Below, piece by piece: positions 34,480 to 47,565 of a stretch of 64,000 bases of DNA. Within the stretch, counting starts at the first letter, position 1. Every line of letters starts with the position of its first letter. Origin of the DNA: Flaccisagitta enflata (taxonomy: Eukaryota; Chaetognatha; Sagittoidea; Aphragmophora); NCBI GenBank assembly GCA_965153355.1, contig OZ231127.1, positions 53,258,001 to 53,322,000 on the forward strand, written 5' to 3'. Below the pieces are notes generated by a model that did not search any database, was not told the origin of the DNA, and was given only the letters and a program-made list of their open reading frames with translations. The position numbers and the translations under genes were made by a program.

Positions 34480-34870
34480 CTAAAGGCTAAAAAATATTAC
34501 CCATACCATAATCGTGAAAAAAATCGAAAGACGTTTTTCGATTTTTTGAGTCAGGCTAAGAATTAATGCTTCCTTTTTAAGTCAGGTTAAGAATTAATGC
34601 TTCCTTTTTTTGTTTGCGCCAATTTGAGAAAGTTGAGTCAGAACTAGCCGCGCCAGAGGCTGGGGTTTAAATTGGTACAGGGTGAAAGAGGGCACTTTTT
34701 TAGACCTTCTGGAAAAAGCAGGGCACTGTTGGACCAATACTTTAGGCGCTATGAATTTTTTTGTTTTTTTTTATTTTTTCATATTTTCCGCATGTTTCTC
34801 AAAGATTGATATTTTTCATCGATCTCAATTTTAGGCCCTCTGTAAAAACAAAAATGAGTTCAGCAGAGGG
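34480..34870. other. Dispersed-repeat fragments
   Basis: Contains a TTAAGTCAGG-TTAAGAATTAATGCTTCC direct repeat (34555, 34585) and GGCGCTATGAATTTTTT, which matches the end of the element at 27900. No gene. Confidence 0.5.
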
Positions 34871-34889
34871 AAGGAGGGAGGGAGGGAGT

Positions 34890-36003
34890 GGGAGGGAGAG
34901 GGAGGGAGAACTAGTCATCCAAGGATTGCACATGGTCAGAGGTACCCGATGCCCTGCTGAGTGATCCAGTGAAGAAGTGGAGTGAGAGCAGGGCAGCGGC
35001 CCCAAAGGGCCAATGTCCTGTAGAACACAGGGGGGAATTTCGAGACGTCCGTCCATCCTGAGGGGGCTCTAGATGGCTGATTTATGCCACTGAAGGCATA
35101 TCTGAGGGCTGGAGGGCATAATTAAGGCTTGGAGAGCAGATTTGAAGTTTGGGGGGCTGGTTTTAAGATGGGAGGGCTGATTGAAGGTCTGGAGGGCAGA
35201 TTTGAGGTCTGAGAGGCAGATTTAGGGCATGGGGGGAGCTGATTTGAAGCCAAGAGGGAGCTGATTCCCCAAGCCCTGGAAGGGCTAAGTGAGTCTAAGG
35301 AGGAGCTAGATTTGAGCCTTAATGGTCAATAGAGAGGCAGACAGAAAAGACGGAGGGACGGACAGATGGACGGACATCTTGAAATTCCCCCTGTGTTTTA
35401 CAGGACATCAGCCCTTCGGGGCCACTGCCCAACTGGGTCATCAGGGCTCGCACATGGTCAGCGGTACCCGATGCCACCCCCAGATCAAGATTAAGTAGCA
35501 TTGATGCCACAAAAAGTGGAGTGAGAGCAGGGCAGCGGCCCAAAAGGACCGATGTCCTTTAGGACACAAGGGTGAATTTCCATACGTCCTGAGAGGGCAC
35601 ATTTGGGAATTTTGCATTTTTTCAATTTTTTGTCAATTTGCCATGTTATTCAATAGAACTTGAAGTCTGAGAGAGCTGGATATAAGGCCCAAAGGCTGGA
35701 TTTGAGGCCAAAGAGGCTGGATTTGAAGCCTGAGAGGCAGTTTAGAGACTAGAAGGCTGGATTTCAGGCCCACGAGCTGGATTTCAGGCCTGAGGCTGGA
35801 TTTGAGCCTGAGAGGCTGGATTTGAGGCCTGAGAGGTGTTTGAGGCCTGAGAGGAGGCTGGATTTGAGGCCTGAGAGGCTGGATTTGAGGCCTAGGAGAC
35901 TGGATTGAGAGGCTTAGAAGCTTCATAGAGGGACGGACGGACGTACATACGTGTAAAATTCACCCTGTAGCCTGGGACAGCCGGCCCTTTAGGGCCGCTG
36001 CGA
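34890..36003. mobile_element. Two adjacent GCAGCGG-family elements
   Basis: Copies at 34991-35430 and 35529-36003 each start GGGCAGCGGCCC and end GGGGCCACTGCCC or GGGCCGCTGCG. Cores are GGAGGGCTGATTTGAGG-like and GAGGCTGGATTTGAGGCCTG repeats. GGTACCCGATGCC hairpin units lie in front of each. Confidence 0.88.
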
Positions 36004-36190
36004 AGTAGGAGAGAGGGAGAGTAGGGAGATAAGGTAAGGGAGAGAGGAGGTAGAAATAAAAAGGTAGGGAGAGGGAGGAAGGAGTAGGGTGGGAAGGAGT
36101 AAGGGAAGGAGAGGTGGAGGAATAGGAAGGAAGGGAGAGGGGGATGGAGAGAGAGGGAGAGGGAGGAGGAGGGAGAGGGAGGAGGCGAAC
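36004..36190. repeat. Purine-rich GGAGGGAGA tract
   Basis: About 185 bp of AGG/GAGGGAGA-type sequence between two GCAGCGG elements. The Ser/Leu/Pro-rich minus frames are a composition artefact. A similar tract is at 36905-37145. Confidence 0.85.
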
Positions 36191-37226
36191 AGGTCGCCCA
36201 AAGGCAATATGTAGTCAGCGTCTGCCCGTTACCTAGCACAGTGATTGCCAATTGGAGTGAGGGGAAGCAGGGCACGCGAGCTGAAAGAGGGCAGAAGTCC
36301 TGTGGTACCCTAGGGAGACTTTCGTTTGTCCTACCTGAAGAAGTGGATGAGTTGCTATAGAGGGCTGAAGGCATACAAGAGCCTAAACTGAGGTCTAAGA
36401 AGGCTGATAGAAGGCCTGAGAATGCCGATTGGAAGTTTGAGAGGGCTGACTTGAGGCTTGAGAGAGCTGGATTAAGGCCGAAAAGGCCTGAGAACTAATT
36501 TGAAGCCTGGGAGCAATAAATTGAGATTTTGATGGCTGATTAGAGGCCTGCGAGGCCCAATTTGAGGAATGAGAGGCCAGGTCTGAGGCCTGAGAATTTA
36601 GATTTGAGGCCTGACAAGCCTAATTTGAGGCCTGAGAGGCCAGGTTTGAGGCCTGAGAGGCCAAGATTTGAGGCCTGAGAGGCCAGATTTGAGGCACGAG
36701 AGGGAGAGCCAGATTTGAGGCCCTGGGAGCCAGACTTGAGGCCCTGAGGCCAGACTTGAGGCCTGAGAGGCTGGATTTGAGGCCTGAGGTCAGATTTGAG
36801 AAAAGGGGACTAACGGACAAACAGACGAAACGGATAGACCGGGCGGGCGAGCGAAGATCCCCCTGTGTTCTACAGGGAACTTCGTCCCCCGGGAGCCGCT
36901 GCCCAAGGAGGGAGGAGAGGAATGAGAGGAGGGAGAGGGAGAGGGAGAGGGAGAGGGGGGGAGAGATGGAGGAAAGAGAGGAAGGAAGGAGAGTGGGAGG
37001 GATGGATGGAGGAAGGGAGAGAGGGGAGGGGAGGGAGAGAGAGAGGAAGGAAGAGAGAGAGAGGAAGAGGAGCGAGAGAGGAAAAGGAGGAGAGAGAGAG
37101 AGGAAAAGGAGGAGGAGAGAGAAAGAGGGAGGAAGTAAGAGAAGAGGTAACAAGAAAACAAGTCCTTAAGGGCAATATGTAGTCCGCGATACCGTGCCCT
37201 CCTTTAGTGTTATGAATTAGGTGAGG
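36190..37226. mobile_element. GCAGCGG-family element and purine tract
   Basis: An element runs about 36268-36906 with a GAGGCCTGAGAGGCCAGATT core and ends CCCCCTGTGTTCTACAGGG, CCGGGAGCCGCTGCCC. Then comes a GGAGAGAG purine tract (36905-37145) and the flanking AAGGGCAATATGTAGTC unit. Confidence 0.8.
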
Positions 37227-37794
37227 AAGCAGGGCAGCAGCCCCCAAAGGACGAAGTCCTGTAGAACACAGGGGACTTTCGTTGATCCCTGCACGAAGAA
37301 GTGGATGAGATGCTATAGTAGGGCTGACTGAAGGCATTCAAGAGCCTAAAGAAGGCTGATATAAGGCCTGAGAATGCCAATTAGGCACAGAGAGGAACTG
37401 ACTTAGAGGAGCTTGGGAGAAGCTTGATTTAAGGCTTGAAAAGCCAGAGGACTGATTTGAAGCCTGGGAGCAATAAATTGAGGTTTAGATGGCTGATTTG
37501 AGGCCTGGAAGCCTAATTTGAGCATGAGAGGCCAAGTTTGATGCCCCTGAGAATTTGGATTTGAGGCCTGAGAGCCCAAAATTGAGGCCTGAGAGGCCAG
37601 ATTTGAGCCTGAGAGACCAGATTTGAGGCCTGAGAGGCCAGAGTTGAGGCCTGGGAGGCTGGATTTGAGACCTGAGAGGCTGATTTGAGGCCTGAGAGGC
37701 CAGATTTGAGGCACGAGAGGGAGTCCTGATGAAGAGGACTGCTGAAACCGGACGAGCGAATGGACAAATGAACAGACGAGCAAAGAAGTCCCGT
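37227..37794. mobile_element. GCAGCGG-family element truncated against a gene
   Basis: Left end GCAGGGCAGCAGCCCCCAAA, GGACGAAGTCCTGTAGAAC, core GAGGCCTGAGAGGCCAGATT. The right end stops at AAGAAGTCCC, lacking the last roughly 35 bases seen in complete copies, exactly where the minus-strand MACPF-like frame begins. Confidence 0.82.
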
Positions 37795-38630
37795 TTTGAT
37801 CCTGATGATTGAGATGATACTGAATTGCTTTGTTTGCTGCCAGATTGGGTTTCACTGGAGGAACCCTTTCCTGCACCTGTTCCCATTGAGGTGAGGAGAG
37901 AATTGGATGATACACTCCAGGCACTTGATTTACTTTGCTTTTCCATGGTAAACATGTTAGATGTCTTTGAGGTTGCTGCTTTTTCTTGTAGATAACTAAT
38001 GTATTCACTGACTGATCTGTAGGACTTGGTGCTGATGCTGTAGTCATAAATGCCAAAAGCATTCATGTTGTCAGGGACATCTTTGTCCAAATATGAAGCC
38101 TTAGCTGAGCAGGTTCTCTGAATGATACTCTGCTTTCTACTATCACTTGAATACAATCCTCTACCATCAAACCCCACTCCTATGAAATTTGCGGCATCAA
38201 TTTGATTAAGACACTTATCAGAAAGTCGTTTTGATGCGTAGCATGGATCACCTTCCTGGTAGTTTGTCCCAAAGCAACCATTCATGAGAGCAAATCCTAC
38301 CCCCATTGGGTAAGTTGAGGGAGTTTCCTTTTCACCCTCTGGTTCAGAGGGTTTTGAATCACCACTTTCCTGAATTTCCCAACCTGATGGCTCAAAGGAT
38401 TTTGTATCTTCAAAGCCAGGAAGACTCTTGAACTTTATGTCTTTTGCACCATTTCCAAGATTGTGCAAGGCAGCATCAACAGCTGCAGAAGAAATCAAGT
38501 CATCTGGACGCTTTGCAACAGCGTCATAATGAGCGTTGAACTTTTCAGTGAGAATCTTATCAACTTTGCTTGCCAAATTGACAGCTTTGTCTGCCACTTC
38601 AACCATCTGTGATGCTTTTTGTGGATCCAT
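37795..38630 (-). CDS. Truncated MACPF/perforin-like protein, N-terminal part
   Basis: MACPF proteins are pore-forming or related proteins. From ATG at 38630 the minus strand is open for about 279 codons of ordinary composition: a helical N-terminus (residues about 6-45), a Pro/Glu-rich stretch (85-108), MGVGFALMNGCFG at 109-121, and NFIGVGFDGRG (148-158) followed by SRKQSII. Then PDNMNAFGIYDY (186-197), SVSEYISYLQEKA and a Ser-rich tail. The Gly-rich FDGRG segment, DVPDN block and SxxEY pattern resemble invertebrate MACPF domains. The hallmark YGTHY-type motif and GG are missing because the frame runs into a mobile element, with no stop before it. It is a broken gene or an exon whose continuation was lost. 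No signal peptide is visible. A possible 5'-UTR intron runs from a GATGCAG|GTAAAA donor (38723) to TTCTTGAAAG just before the ATG. Family call from memory of the fold pattern, moderately sure. Confidence 0.6.
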
Positions 38631-38819
38631 TGCTTTCAAGAAAAATTCATAATAAAATGTTTTATATATTTTCACCACATCACTATCTTCTGAGAGCTAA
38701 GCAAATAAATGTATGGTTTTACCTGCATCATGACTACTCCGAAGCCTCTCTCTCCCCTCTGAACTGAACTACAATGCTCAAATTCGAATGTGACAAAAAG
38801 TCGCATGCTTTTACATCAT

Positions 38820-38905
38820 GGGAAACTTCACCTTCCTCTTTTCTTTTTCTATTCGTCCACCCTCTTTAAAGCTCAAATCCCAACCTCAAAGCACAAATCC
38901 AACAG
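38820..38905. mobile_element. GCAGCGG-family core fragment
   Basis: AAAGCTCAAATCCCAACCTC repeats twice, matching the core at 31500-31800. It lies upstream of the MACPF-like frame. Confidence 0.55.
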
Positions 38906-39035
38906 GAAAGTATGAAAGATTGACAAAAAAATGAAAAAAAAAGAATGCAAAAAAATGCAAAAATTCCCATTGAAAAGCATGGAAAACAGACAAAAAAGCG
39001 AAAAGTGCTAAATTGCTAAAATGGTTGAAAATTGA

Positions 39036-39194
39036 CAAAACAAGGTCGGATACCAAGCCAGCATAGCCGCGTGCGGGTGGGCAGGGGTGGCAAAAAAAGC
39101 TAAGTACTACGGACTGACCGATGGAGACACCAACTAATGGACAGACGGACAGAGCTGGTTGGTTGTAGAGTTGCGCGCACGCGACTAAAAAGAA
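39036..39194 (-). mobile_element. Hairpin-ended element, GTCGCGTGC subfamily
   Basis: Minus-strand left hairpin AGTCGCGTGCGCGCAACT, CTACAACCAACCAGC, CCGTCTGTCC core, right end reading GCCGCGTGCGGGTGGGCAGG and CAAAACAAGGTCGG on the plus strand. Confidence 0.87.
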
Positions 39195-39344
39195 AAGAAA
39201 AAAAAAACGGGGAACAAATGCAAAATTGCGGAAATTCCCATTGAAAAGCAAGGAAAATTTTGATTTATTTTACTTTTCAGTTATCTACTCTGTTTACAAA
39301 AAGCAACTGTAACCAGTAAAGCCTTCATTGTGCTTAACAGTCAG

Positions 39345-40453
39345 TGGACAAAACAAAATAGATAGAGTGCTCACTCTGTTGGCTTTGATCAAACCTACTG
39401 TTATTTAAAAGTAGGCTATAAATGACAACTATTTGTAAAAATTCCAGCCAGCTGTCATCTTACAAAGTTAGAAAAAATCCAACCTAAATAGAAGAGAACG
39501 TGACTAGCATATTCATAATCCTGATGAAATTCTGAGAAGTTTGACATGCCACACTTAAAACTTTTATAAGATATTCTATTTTAACATTGCTTTATAACTT
39601 TATTAAACATTGATAAAAATTTCTATTTTCATATAAAAGTATATGTTGTGACATATCAAACTTGTCAGAATTTTACCAGAATTATGATTTTGCTGGTCTC
39701 ATTCTATTAAGTGAAAGTTGGATTTTTGCCAACATTGAAGCATGACAGCCGGCTGTAAATTTTACAACCAGTTGTTGTTTACAGCCTGCTGTTTGATAAC
39801 AGTAGGTTGGATCAAAGGCAACAGAGTTAGCTCTCCACCCACAGCCGGCCAGAGCTTGACGCCAGTTGACCTGAAATGATCACCAACAACCTCAGTGGTT
39901 TCATGACCCTGATGGTGCACAGAATACATATCTAGAAAAAATGAAATCTCTTTAGGGTCGCTTTTTAAGATATCTATAAAGATAGTACTATTTTACTATA
40001 TTTTTTATCATAACTTTTTGTGATTTGATAATTTTGACTGCAGATTTGATCTTAGATGATAGTTTCCGGTTTGTTTGATATGTCACACTATATACTTTTG
40101 CAAAAGAAATAAAAAGTTAAATTTTGCTATTTGACATTGTTTTTTATAGTAATGTGACCAAAAAAAAAAAAGTTTCTTTTTCTTTTGCAAAAGTATATAG
40201 TGTGACATATCAAACAAACCGGAAACTATCTTCTGAGATCAAATCTGCCGTCAAAATTATCAAAAAAATTTCATCACAAAGATTTATGGTAAAAAATACA
40301 GTGAAGTAGTACTATTCTTTTAGATAGCTTTCATTTCCTCTTAATATGTATTCTATGCACCATCAGGGTCATGAAACCACTGAAGTTGGTGGTGATCATT
40401 TCAGGTCAACTGGCGTCAAGCTCTGGCCGGCTGTGCACCTATTTTGTTTTGTC
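39345..40453. mobile_element. Foldback element with a second foldback inside one arm
   Basis: The outer element starts TGGACAAAACAAAATAG and ends with its inverse at 40437-40453. The arms (39841-40110 and 40170-40436) match closely, for example ACTTTTGCAAAAG and AGTTTCCGGTTTGTTTGATA. The left arm is interrupted at 39362-39840 by an inner foldback whose own ends (GTGCTCACTCTGTTGG, CAACAGAGTTAGCTCTCC) are inverted. The right arm shows the uninterrupted sequence. Confidence 0.88.
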
Positions 40454-40719
40454 CATTGGTTTTGTCAAAAAGCATATAACCTACCATTTTTACATGCAAA
40501 ATTTCAGCGCAGTAACTCTTAATCTTGAAAGCTGATGGAATTTGATGAAATTTTGGTTAAAAATTGCTTGTTTTGGCAAGTTTGCATCTTTTTAGTGTGG
40601 GTAACTTTTTCTACACTGAGCTAAAATTACCAATCGGTTCTAACTAGATAGTAATTGACCCTTCTTTTGCATTTTCAAAAAAATTTAGACCTCCTTTGAT
40701 TGTTAATAGGATAAATAGC

Positions 40720-41590
40720 AGCCCAAAGGCAGTAAGTGGTCAGCAGTGCCCGTGCCCTGCTTGAGTAGAAAGTGAATAAGGTTTAGAGGGAGCAAGGCAG
40801 CGGCCCAAAAGGGGACAAAGTCCTGTAGAACACAGGGGGAATCTGTCCGTCCGTCCGTTCGTCCGTCTGTCCTTCCATCTGTCAGTCCGTTCGTCCGTCC
40901 ATCCATCCGTCCGTCCATCTGTCTGCCCGTCTGTCCATCCGTCTGTCCGTCCGTCCGTCCGTCCGTCCGTCCGTCCTTCTGTCTGCCTTCCTTCTGTCCA
41001 GGATGCCCTGTTATTACAATTTTCATTGAATGGAGAAATGACAAAAGGCAGCATATGGACAATTGTACCCTTGCCCTTATTCTATAGTTTGTAGGTTAAG
41101 TTGAGGGAGGAGCAGACCAGGATCTGGGTCTCTAAGGCCAGAATCTGGGTCTCAGAGACCAATTTCTTGGTCTCAGAGGCAAGGATTTCAGTCTCTGAGG
41201 CCAGGATTTGGGCCTCTGAGGCTAGGATTTAGGTTTTGAGGCCAGAATCTTGGTCTTGGAGGTCAGAATCTGGGTCCCAAAGGTCAGGATCCAATCTCTA
41301 AGGCTTGGATGTGTATTTTGGGAGCCAGAATCGAAGTTTAAGGGGCCAAAATGATAGAACTCAGGCCAGAATTCAGTTTTTCTAGCCAGATTTGGCCCAT
41401 TTTACCTGGTCTTGGGCCATTTGGCCCATTTTGGCCAGATTTGGGCCATTTTGCTTGGATTTGGGCCATACAGTTTGGATTCGGGTCCCAAAGGAGACGA
41501 AGCCCTGAGGATGGGGCGGGGGGGAACGTAACAGATGGACAGATTCCCCCTGTGTTCTACAGGACTTTGTCCCCTTTGGGGCCGCTGCCC
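40720..41590. mobile_element. GCAGCGG-family element, inverted relative of 23788
   Basis: Begins with the GTGCCCGTGCCCTGCTTGAG unit, then GCAGCGGCCCAAAAGGGGAC at 40797, a long (CCGT)n core, GGCCAGAATCTGGGTCTCAG repeats, AAAATGGCC-TTTGGGCC repeats, and the right end TGTTCTACAGGACTTTGTCC, CCTTTGGGGCCGCTGCCC. The core order is the mirror of 23788-24457. Confidence 0.88.
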
Positions 41591-41621
41591 AAAAACCTTG
41601 TCAGACCTCAAGAAAAAAAAA

Positions 41622-41720
41622 CAAGGTCAAATACACGGCTATCCTAGTCACGTGCGGGTGGGCAGGAGCAGTGCTTGAAAAGGTCACTAAGCCAACTAGG
41701 CAGGAGCTGTTTGCTCAAAG
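41622..41720 (-). mobile_element. Hairpin-ended element, right half only
   Basis: AACAAGGTCAAATACACGGC, TAGTCACGTGCGGGTGGGCA, then GAAAAGGTCACTAAGCC. The left hairpin is absent; it has been cut by the adjacent GCAGCGG element. Confidence 0.7.
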
Positions 41721-41729
41721 AGCTCAACC

Positions 41730-42262
41730 AGTCGCCCAAGGGCAATATGTGGTCAGCGATACCCATTGCCCTGCTATGTATGTTTGTGAATGAAGGTGAT
41801 GGGTAGCAGGGCAGCGGCCCCAAAGGGGATGATGTCCTAAAGAACACAGGGGGACTTTTGTTTGTTTGTCAGTCCATTTGTCCATCCATCTGTCCTTCCA
41901 TCCATCCATCCATCTGTTTGTCTGTCCGTCCATCTGTCTGTCCGTGCATTTGAGCCTCGAGGATGTGATTTGAGCTTTGAGGCTGGGATTTGAGCCTTGA
42001 CGCTGGGATTTGAGCCTTGAGGCTCGGATTTAAGCCTCAAGGCTGGAATTTGAGCCTTGAGGCTGGAATTTGAGCCTTGAGGTTGGGATTTGAGCTTTGA
42101 GGTTGGGATTTGAGCTTTGAGGTTGGGATTTGAGCCTCTTTGCCGGGATTTGAGTCTCAAGGCGGGGGGGGGGGACGCACGCACGCACGCACGGATGGAT
42201 GGACGAACAATTAAAAGTCCCCCTGTGTTCCACAGGACATTGTTCCCTTCAGAGCCACTGCC
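41730..42262. mobile_element. GCAGCGG-family element
   Basis: Flanking GATACCCATTGCCCTGCT unit, left end GGGCAGCGGCCCCAAAGGGG at 41809, (CCAT/CTGT)n, core TTTGAGCCTTGAGGCTGGGA repeats, (ACGC)n and right end TCCACAGGACATTGTTCCC, CAGAGCCACTGCCC. Confidence 0.87.
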
Positions 42263-42279
42263 CAAAAATGCCAAAAAAG

Positions 42280-43270
42280 TGTAGTTGCAAAAGCGTCTGA
42301 TAGTTAGCTGTAACCCTGCCCTGCCTATTGCCCAAGTAGGTTATGCTTGAAATTTAAGGGGAAGCTGGGCAGAGGGCCCAAAGGGGTCGATGACCTTTGC
42401 ATTCACACTTATGGGGAAATTTCTCCTTCTCCTTCTTCTCCAGCCTTAAGACCCAAATCCTAGCCTCATGGCCAAAATACTAGCCTGGAGGTCCAGATCC
42501 CATTCTTGAGGCCATAATCTTAGGATCTGGCTGAGATCTGGACCTCAAGGCTGAGTTTTGGGCCTCAAGGCTCAGATCTGGACCTTTAGCTAGAGTTTGG
42601 GTTTTGAGGCTAGAATTTGAGTCTCAAGGCTGGAATTTGGGGTTTGAGACCGGGATTTGGGCCTCAACACTTGAGTTTTGACCTCAAGACTGGAATTTGA
42701 GGGGGGGAGGGGGACTGAGGAGAAAAAGAAGAAGGGGAATAGTTGCAAAAGCGTTAGATGGTCGGCGGTACCTGTGCCCTGCTTGAGGAGGTTGGGGTTG
42801 AAGTTGAGGGGGGAGCAGGGCAGCGGCCCCGAAGGGGTCAATGACCTATGCTTTCACACATATGGGGAATTCTCTCCTCCTTCTTCTCCTTCTCTGCACC
42901 CCCCTCTCCCCAGCCTCCAGACCCATCTCTCAGCGTGGAGGCCCATATCCCAGCCTTGAGGCCCAAATCCCAGTCTTGAGGCTGAAATCTCTGGAGACTG
43001 GAATCTTGGTCTTGGGGTTGGGATTTGGGCCTTGAGGATGAGATTTGGGCCTCTAGACTGGGATTTGGCCCTCGAGGCAGGGATATGGGCCTCCAAGCTG
43101 AGATATGGGCCTGGAGGCTGGGGGAGGAGGGTATGTAGAAGGGAGAAGAAGGAGAAAATTCTCCATATGTGTTGAAAGCCTCGTCATCAATCCTTTAGGG
43201 CCACTTTGCCCAAGAAAATTCCCACATATGTGAAAGCATAGGTCATTGACCCCTTTTAGCCTGCTGCCTG
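42280..43270. mobile_element. Cluster of two to three GCAGCGG-family elements
   Basis: Left ends are at 42368 (GGGCAGAGGGCCCAAAGGGG) and 42818 (GGGCAGCGGCCCCGAAGGGG). Right ends are near 43213 (TTTAGGGCCACTTTGCCC) and 43266 (CATAGGTCATTGACCCC). Cores are GGGATTTGGGCCTTGAGGCT-like. The GGTACCTGTGCCCTGCTTGA hairpin unit is at 42760-42818. Confidence 0.82.
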
Positions 43271-43299
43271 AAAGGGAACCAACCTACCGCACTGTAGGC

Positions 43300-43400
43300 T
43301 TAATGTGCTCTAGGTTGCTCATTGGTAAGTAACATTACATCTTTTCTATCACAGTTTAGCTTCACTAGAGCGCACCCGCTAACAAGGCATCCCTTGCATC
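43300..43400. mobile_element. Solo end of the CACTAGAGCGCACCCGC MITE
   Basis: AGCTTCACTAGAGCGCACCC followed by GCTAACAAGGCA matches the termini of 48690-49437 and, less well, 7700-7880. Confidence 0.55.
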
Positions 43401-43553
43401 AAGGCATGAAGTCCAAATTTTTCTCTCTTTAATCCTCTGTTGATAAGCCCCGCATATAAGGCAATTGCCAGTTATGCGCATGAAAAATGTGATTTTTGGT
43501 AAATATTATGCTTGCTTTAAAGGCATATGACAAGCAAAGTGATATTCAGGATA

Positions 43554-45757
<2,204 letters not shown>

Positions 45758-45759
45758 GC

Positions 45760-46010
45760 GATAAGGAGGTGGATAGACAAAGGGTGGAAGAGAAGGAAAA
45801 AGAAGGATAAGAAATACCGATGAGAGCAATGTTGATGATGAAGAGGAATACAGATGATGATGACAAAGAATTCCGATGATGAAGAGGAGCACCGATGATT
45901 AAGATGAGGAGAAAGTGGAAGATACAGGGGGAGACTAAGTGAAATGAAGAGGAGAAGAGGAGGATGATTAAAAATCCGAGGAGTGAAAAGTCAATTAGCC
46001 AATGAATCCA
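45760..46010. repeat. Purine-rich GATGA/GAGGA tract
   Basis: Degenerate GATGATGAAGAGGA repeats. Nothing coding was seen. Confidence 0.7.
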
Positions 46011-46114
46011 TGCCAATAAAACATCGATTATGCCATGTTGGTGTGTAAATTATATTTTCAATCACTTTACGCCTTCAGAGTAAAAGATTTAGGAATGTTC
46101 TACATAACTATTTC

Positions 46115-46412
46115 ATAAGGTGCTCAAAAAAAATCTTTTTTTTTTGCTCATTTAGCTCATTTTGCTCATTTTTCTTCTGATCAAGTACAGATTTTTACTT
46201 TTATCCACATTACTACTTGTCCATTTTAGGCCAAGAAAATCGCAATCAGGATAGAAAAGGACGCCCTGAGTCATAGCATTCTCAAGTTAGGACACCATTA
46301 GCTACATTTTGTCATATTTTTTTCTGTCCTAGGGTAAAAAAATCATAAGAATATGGTCAAATATTTGAAAATAATAAGGTAACTTATCAGTCCTAGATAT
46401 GTGAAAAATGAT
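46115..46412. mobile_element. Dispersed TTTGCTCATTTAGCTC repeat, copy 2
   Basis: Same blocks and order as 26938-27275, with a shorter middle. It lies immediately before the foldback at 46427. Confidence 0.8.
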
Positions 46413-46781
46413 AAGGAAGGAATCTACCCTATTTCCTCTATTTAGCGCCCAGGGCGCTTACAAAATCGAAAAATGACATTGCCTTTTACCCTGTAATAAG
46501 CGCCCCCTCTACAGAGTCAAGAAGAGAATGAAATATTGAAAACAGAAATAAAACAGAAAATATTGGGTAAAACAAATATAAAAAAGAAAAACATTCAGCA
46601 GAGAGATCTACAGACAAAGAAGGTAAAACAAGCAAAAAAGATTAAAAAAACATCAAAAACTTGATTTTTAGATCACCAAAAGTGACTATGGGTGTGTTTC
46701 TACTCAAAGATACAACCACGATTATGATGTGGGTTTTGACAATCACGATTTTAATACCCTCTTCCTGAAAAAGTTGGGCAC

Positions 46782-46870
46782 AAGGTAGATTTGAACCCAC
46801 TTTAAACCAACAGAAACATTCAAATTTTAAAGTTGTAGTCATCGCCCTTACAATCTATGCCATTAGGGCA
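46782..46870 (-). repeat. tRNA-like segment type 2, minus copy
   Basis: On the minus strand: TGGCATAGATTGTAAGGGCG (A-box-like) followed about 50 bases later by GTGGGTTCAAATCTACC (B-box-like). Spacing is longer than in a functional tRNA and no acceptor stem is visible, so it is SINE-like. Confidence 0.5.
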
Positions 46871-47012
46871 GACACCCATGTACTAAGCATTTCTTTGGCC
46901 TATATTTAGAACTTTGAATCTTTTCATTGGGCTTCAGTACCGCAATGGTTGTCTCATTCTATTGCCTGTCTTGAACAAATTCATCAAAAACAATTTCAAT
47001 TTCGCGGCAAGC

Positions 47013-47110
47013 GTCTCAGTGGCGCAAGAAGTTAAGAAGTTGGCTTCCTTCTCAATGTGTATATCTCATGATTATCTGTTTTAAAGCTTGGGTTCGATTC
47101 CTGCATGTGG
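47013..47110 (+). repeat. tRNA-like segment type 1, plus copy
   Basis: GTCTCAGTGGCGCAAGAAGT resembles an A box (TGGCGCAAG-GGTTA type). GGGTTCGATTCCTGC is a near-perfect B box about 70 bases later. Probably a tRNA-derived SINE head, not a functional gene. Confidence 0.6.
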
Positions 47111-47260
47111 CTGATATTTTTCAGAATTAGGGCGGTAAAATCGCGAATTTGAAAACCTTTGTAAGAAATGCGCTTGTGTCTTTGAGTAGAAAGACACAAT
47201 CGCGTTTTCAACGAAGGTTTTTAGATTCACAATTTTACCGCCCTAATCCTGAAAAATATC

Positions 47261-47344
47261 AGCCACATGCAGGAATCAAATCCACACTCTGTAACAGTTT
47301 TCAAATGTACCCAACTTCTTAACCGCTTGCGCCACTGAGACACC
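47261..47344 (-). repeat. tRNA-like segment type 1, minus copy
   Basis: The minus strand reads GTCTCAGTGGCGCAAGCGGT and TGGATTTGATTCCTGCATGT; it mirrors 47013-47110 across the palindrome centre. This copy keeps the more typical GCGGTTAAGAAGTTGGG A-box context. Confidence 0.6.
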
Positions 47345-47487
47345 TGTTTCAATACATGAGGTAATTTCTGTTGAATTTGTTCAAAACAGGCAATTGAATA
47401 AGACAGCCATTGCAGTGCTGAAGCCCAATGAAAAGATCCAAAGTTCTAAGTATAGGCCCAAGAAATCCCTTAGATGAAGGTGATTGC

Positions 47488-47565
47488 CCCAATGACATAG
47501 ATGGTAAGGGCGTTGACTTCAACTTTAAGATTTGAATGCTAGTGTGGGTTCGAATCTACCTTGAG
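47488..47565 (+). repeat. tRNA-like segment type 2, plus copy
   Basis: ATGACATAGATGGTAAGGGC (A-box-like) and GTGGGTTCGAATCTACC (strong B box). Mirrors 46782-46870. Confidence 0.55.

Noticed and set aside
36620-37161. Long Ser/Leu/Pro-rich minus-strand frames
   Set aside because: Produced by purine-rich GGAGGGAGA tracts; no start or splice context and several frames are open at once.
37403-37794. Extension of the MACPF-like frame into LKSGLSGLKS-type repeats
   Set aside because: This part translates the minisatellite core of a GCAGCGG element; it is not part of the original protein.
47013-47110. Functional tRNA gene
   Set aside because: A- and B-box-like motifs are present, but I could not fold acceptor and anticodon stems and the spacing is too long; called tRNA-derived instead.
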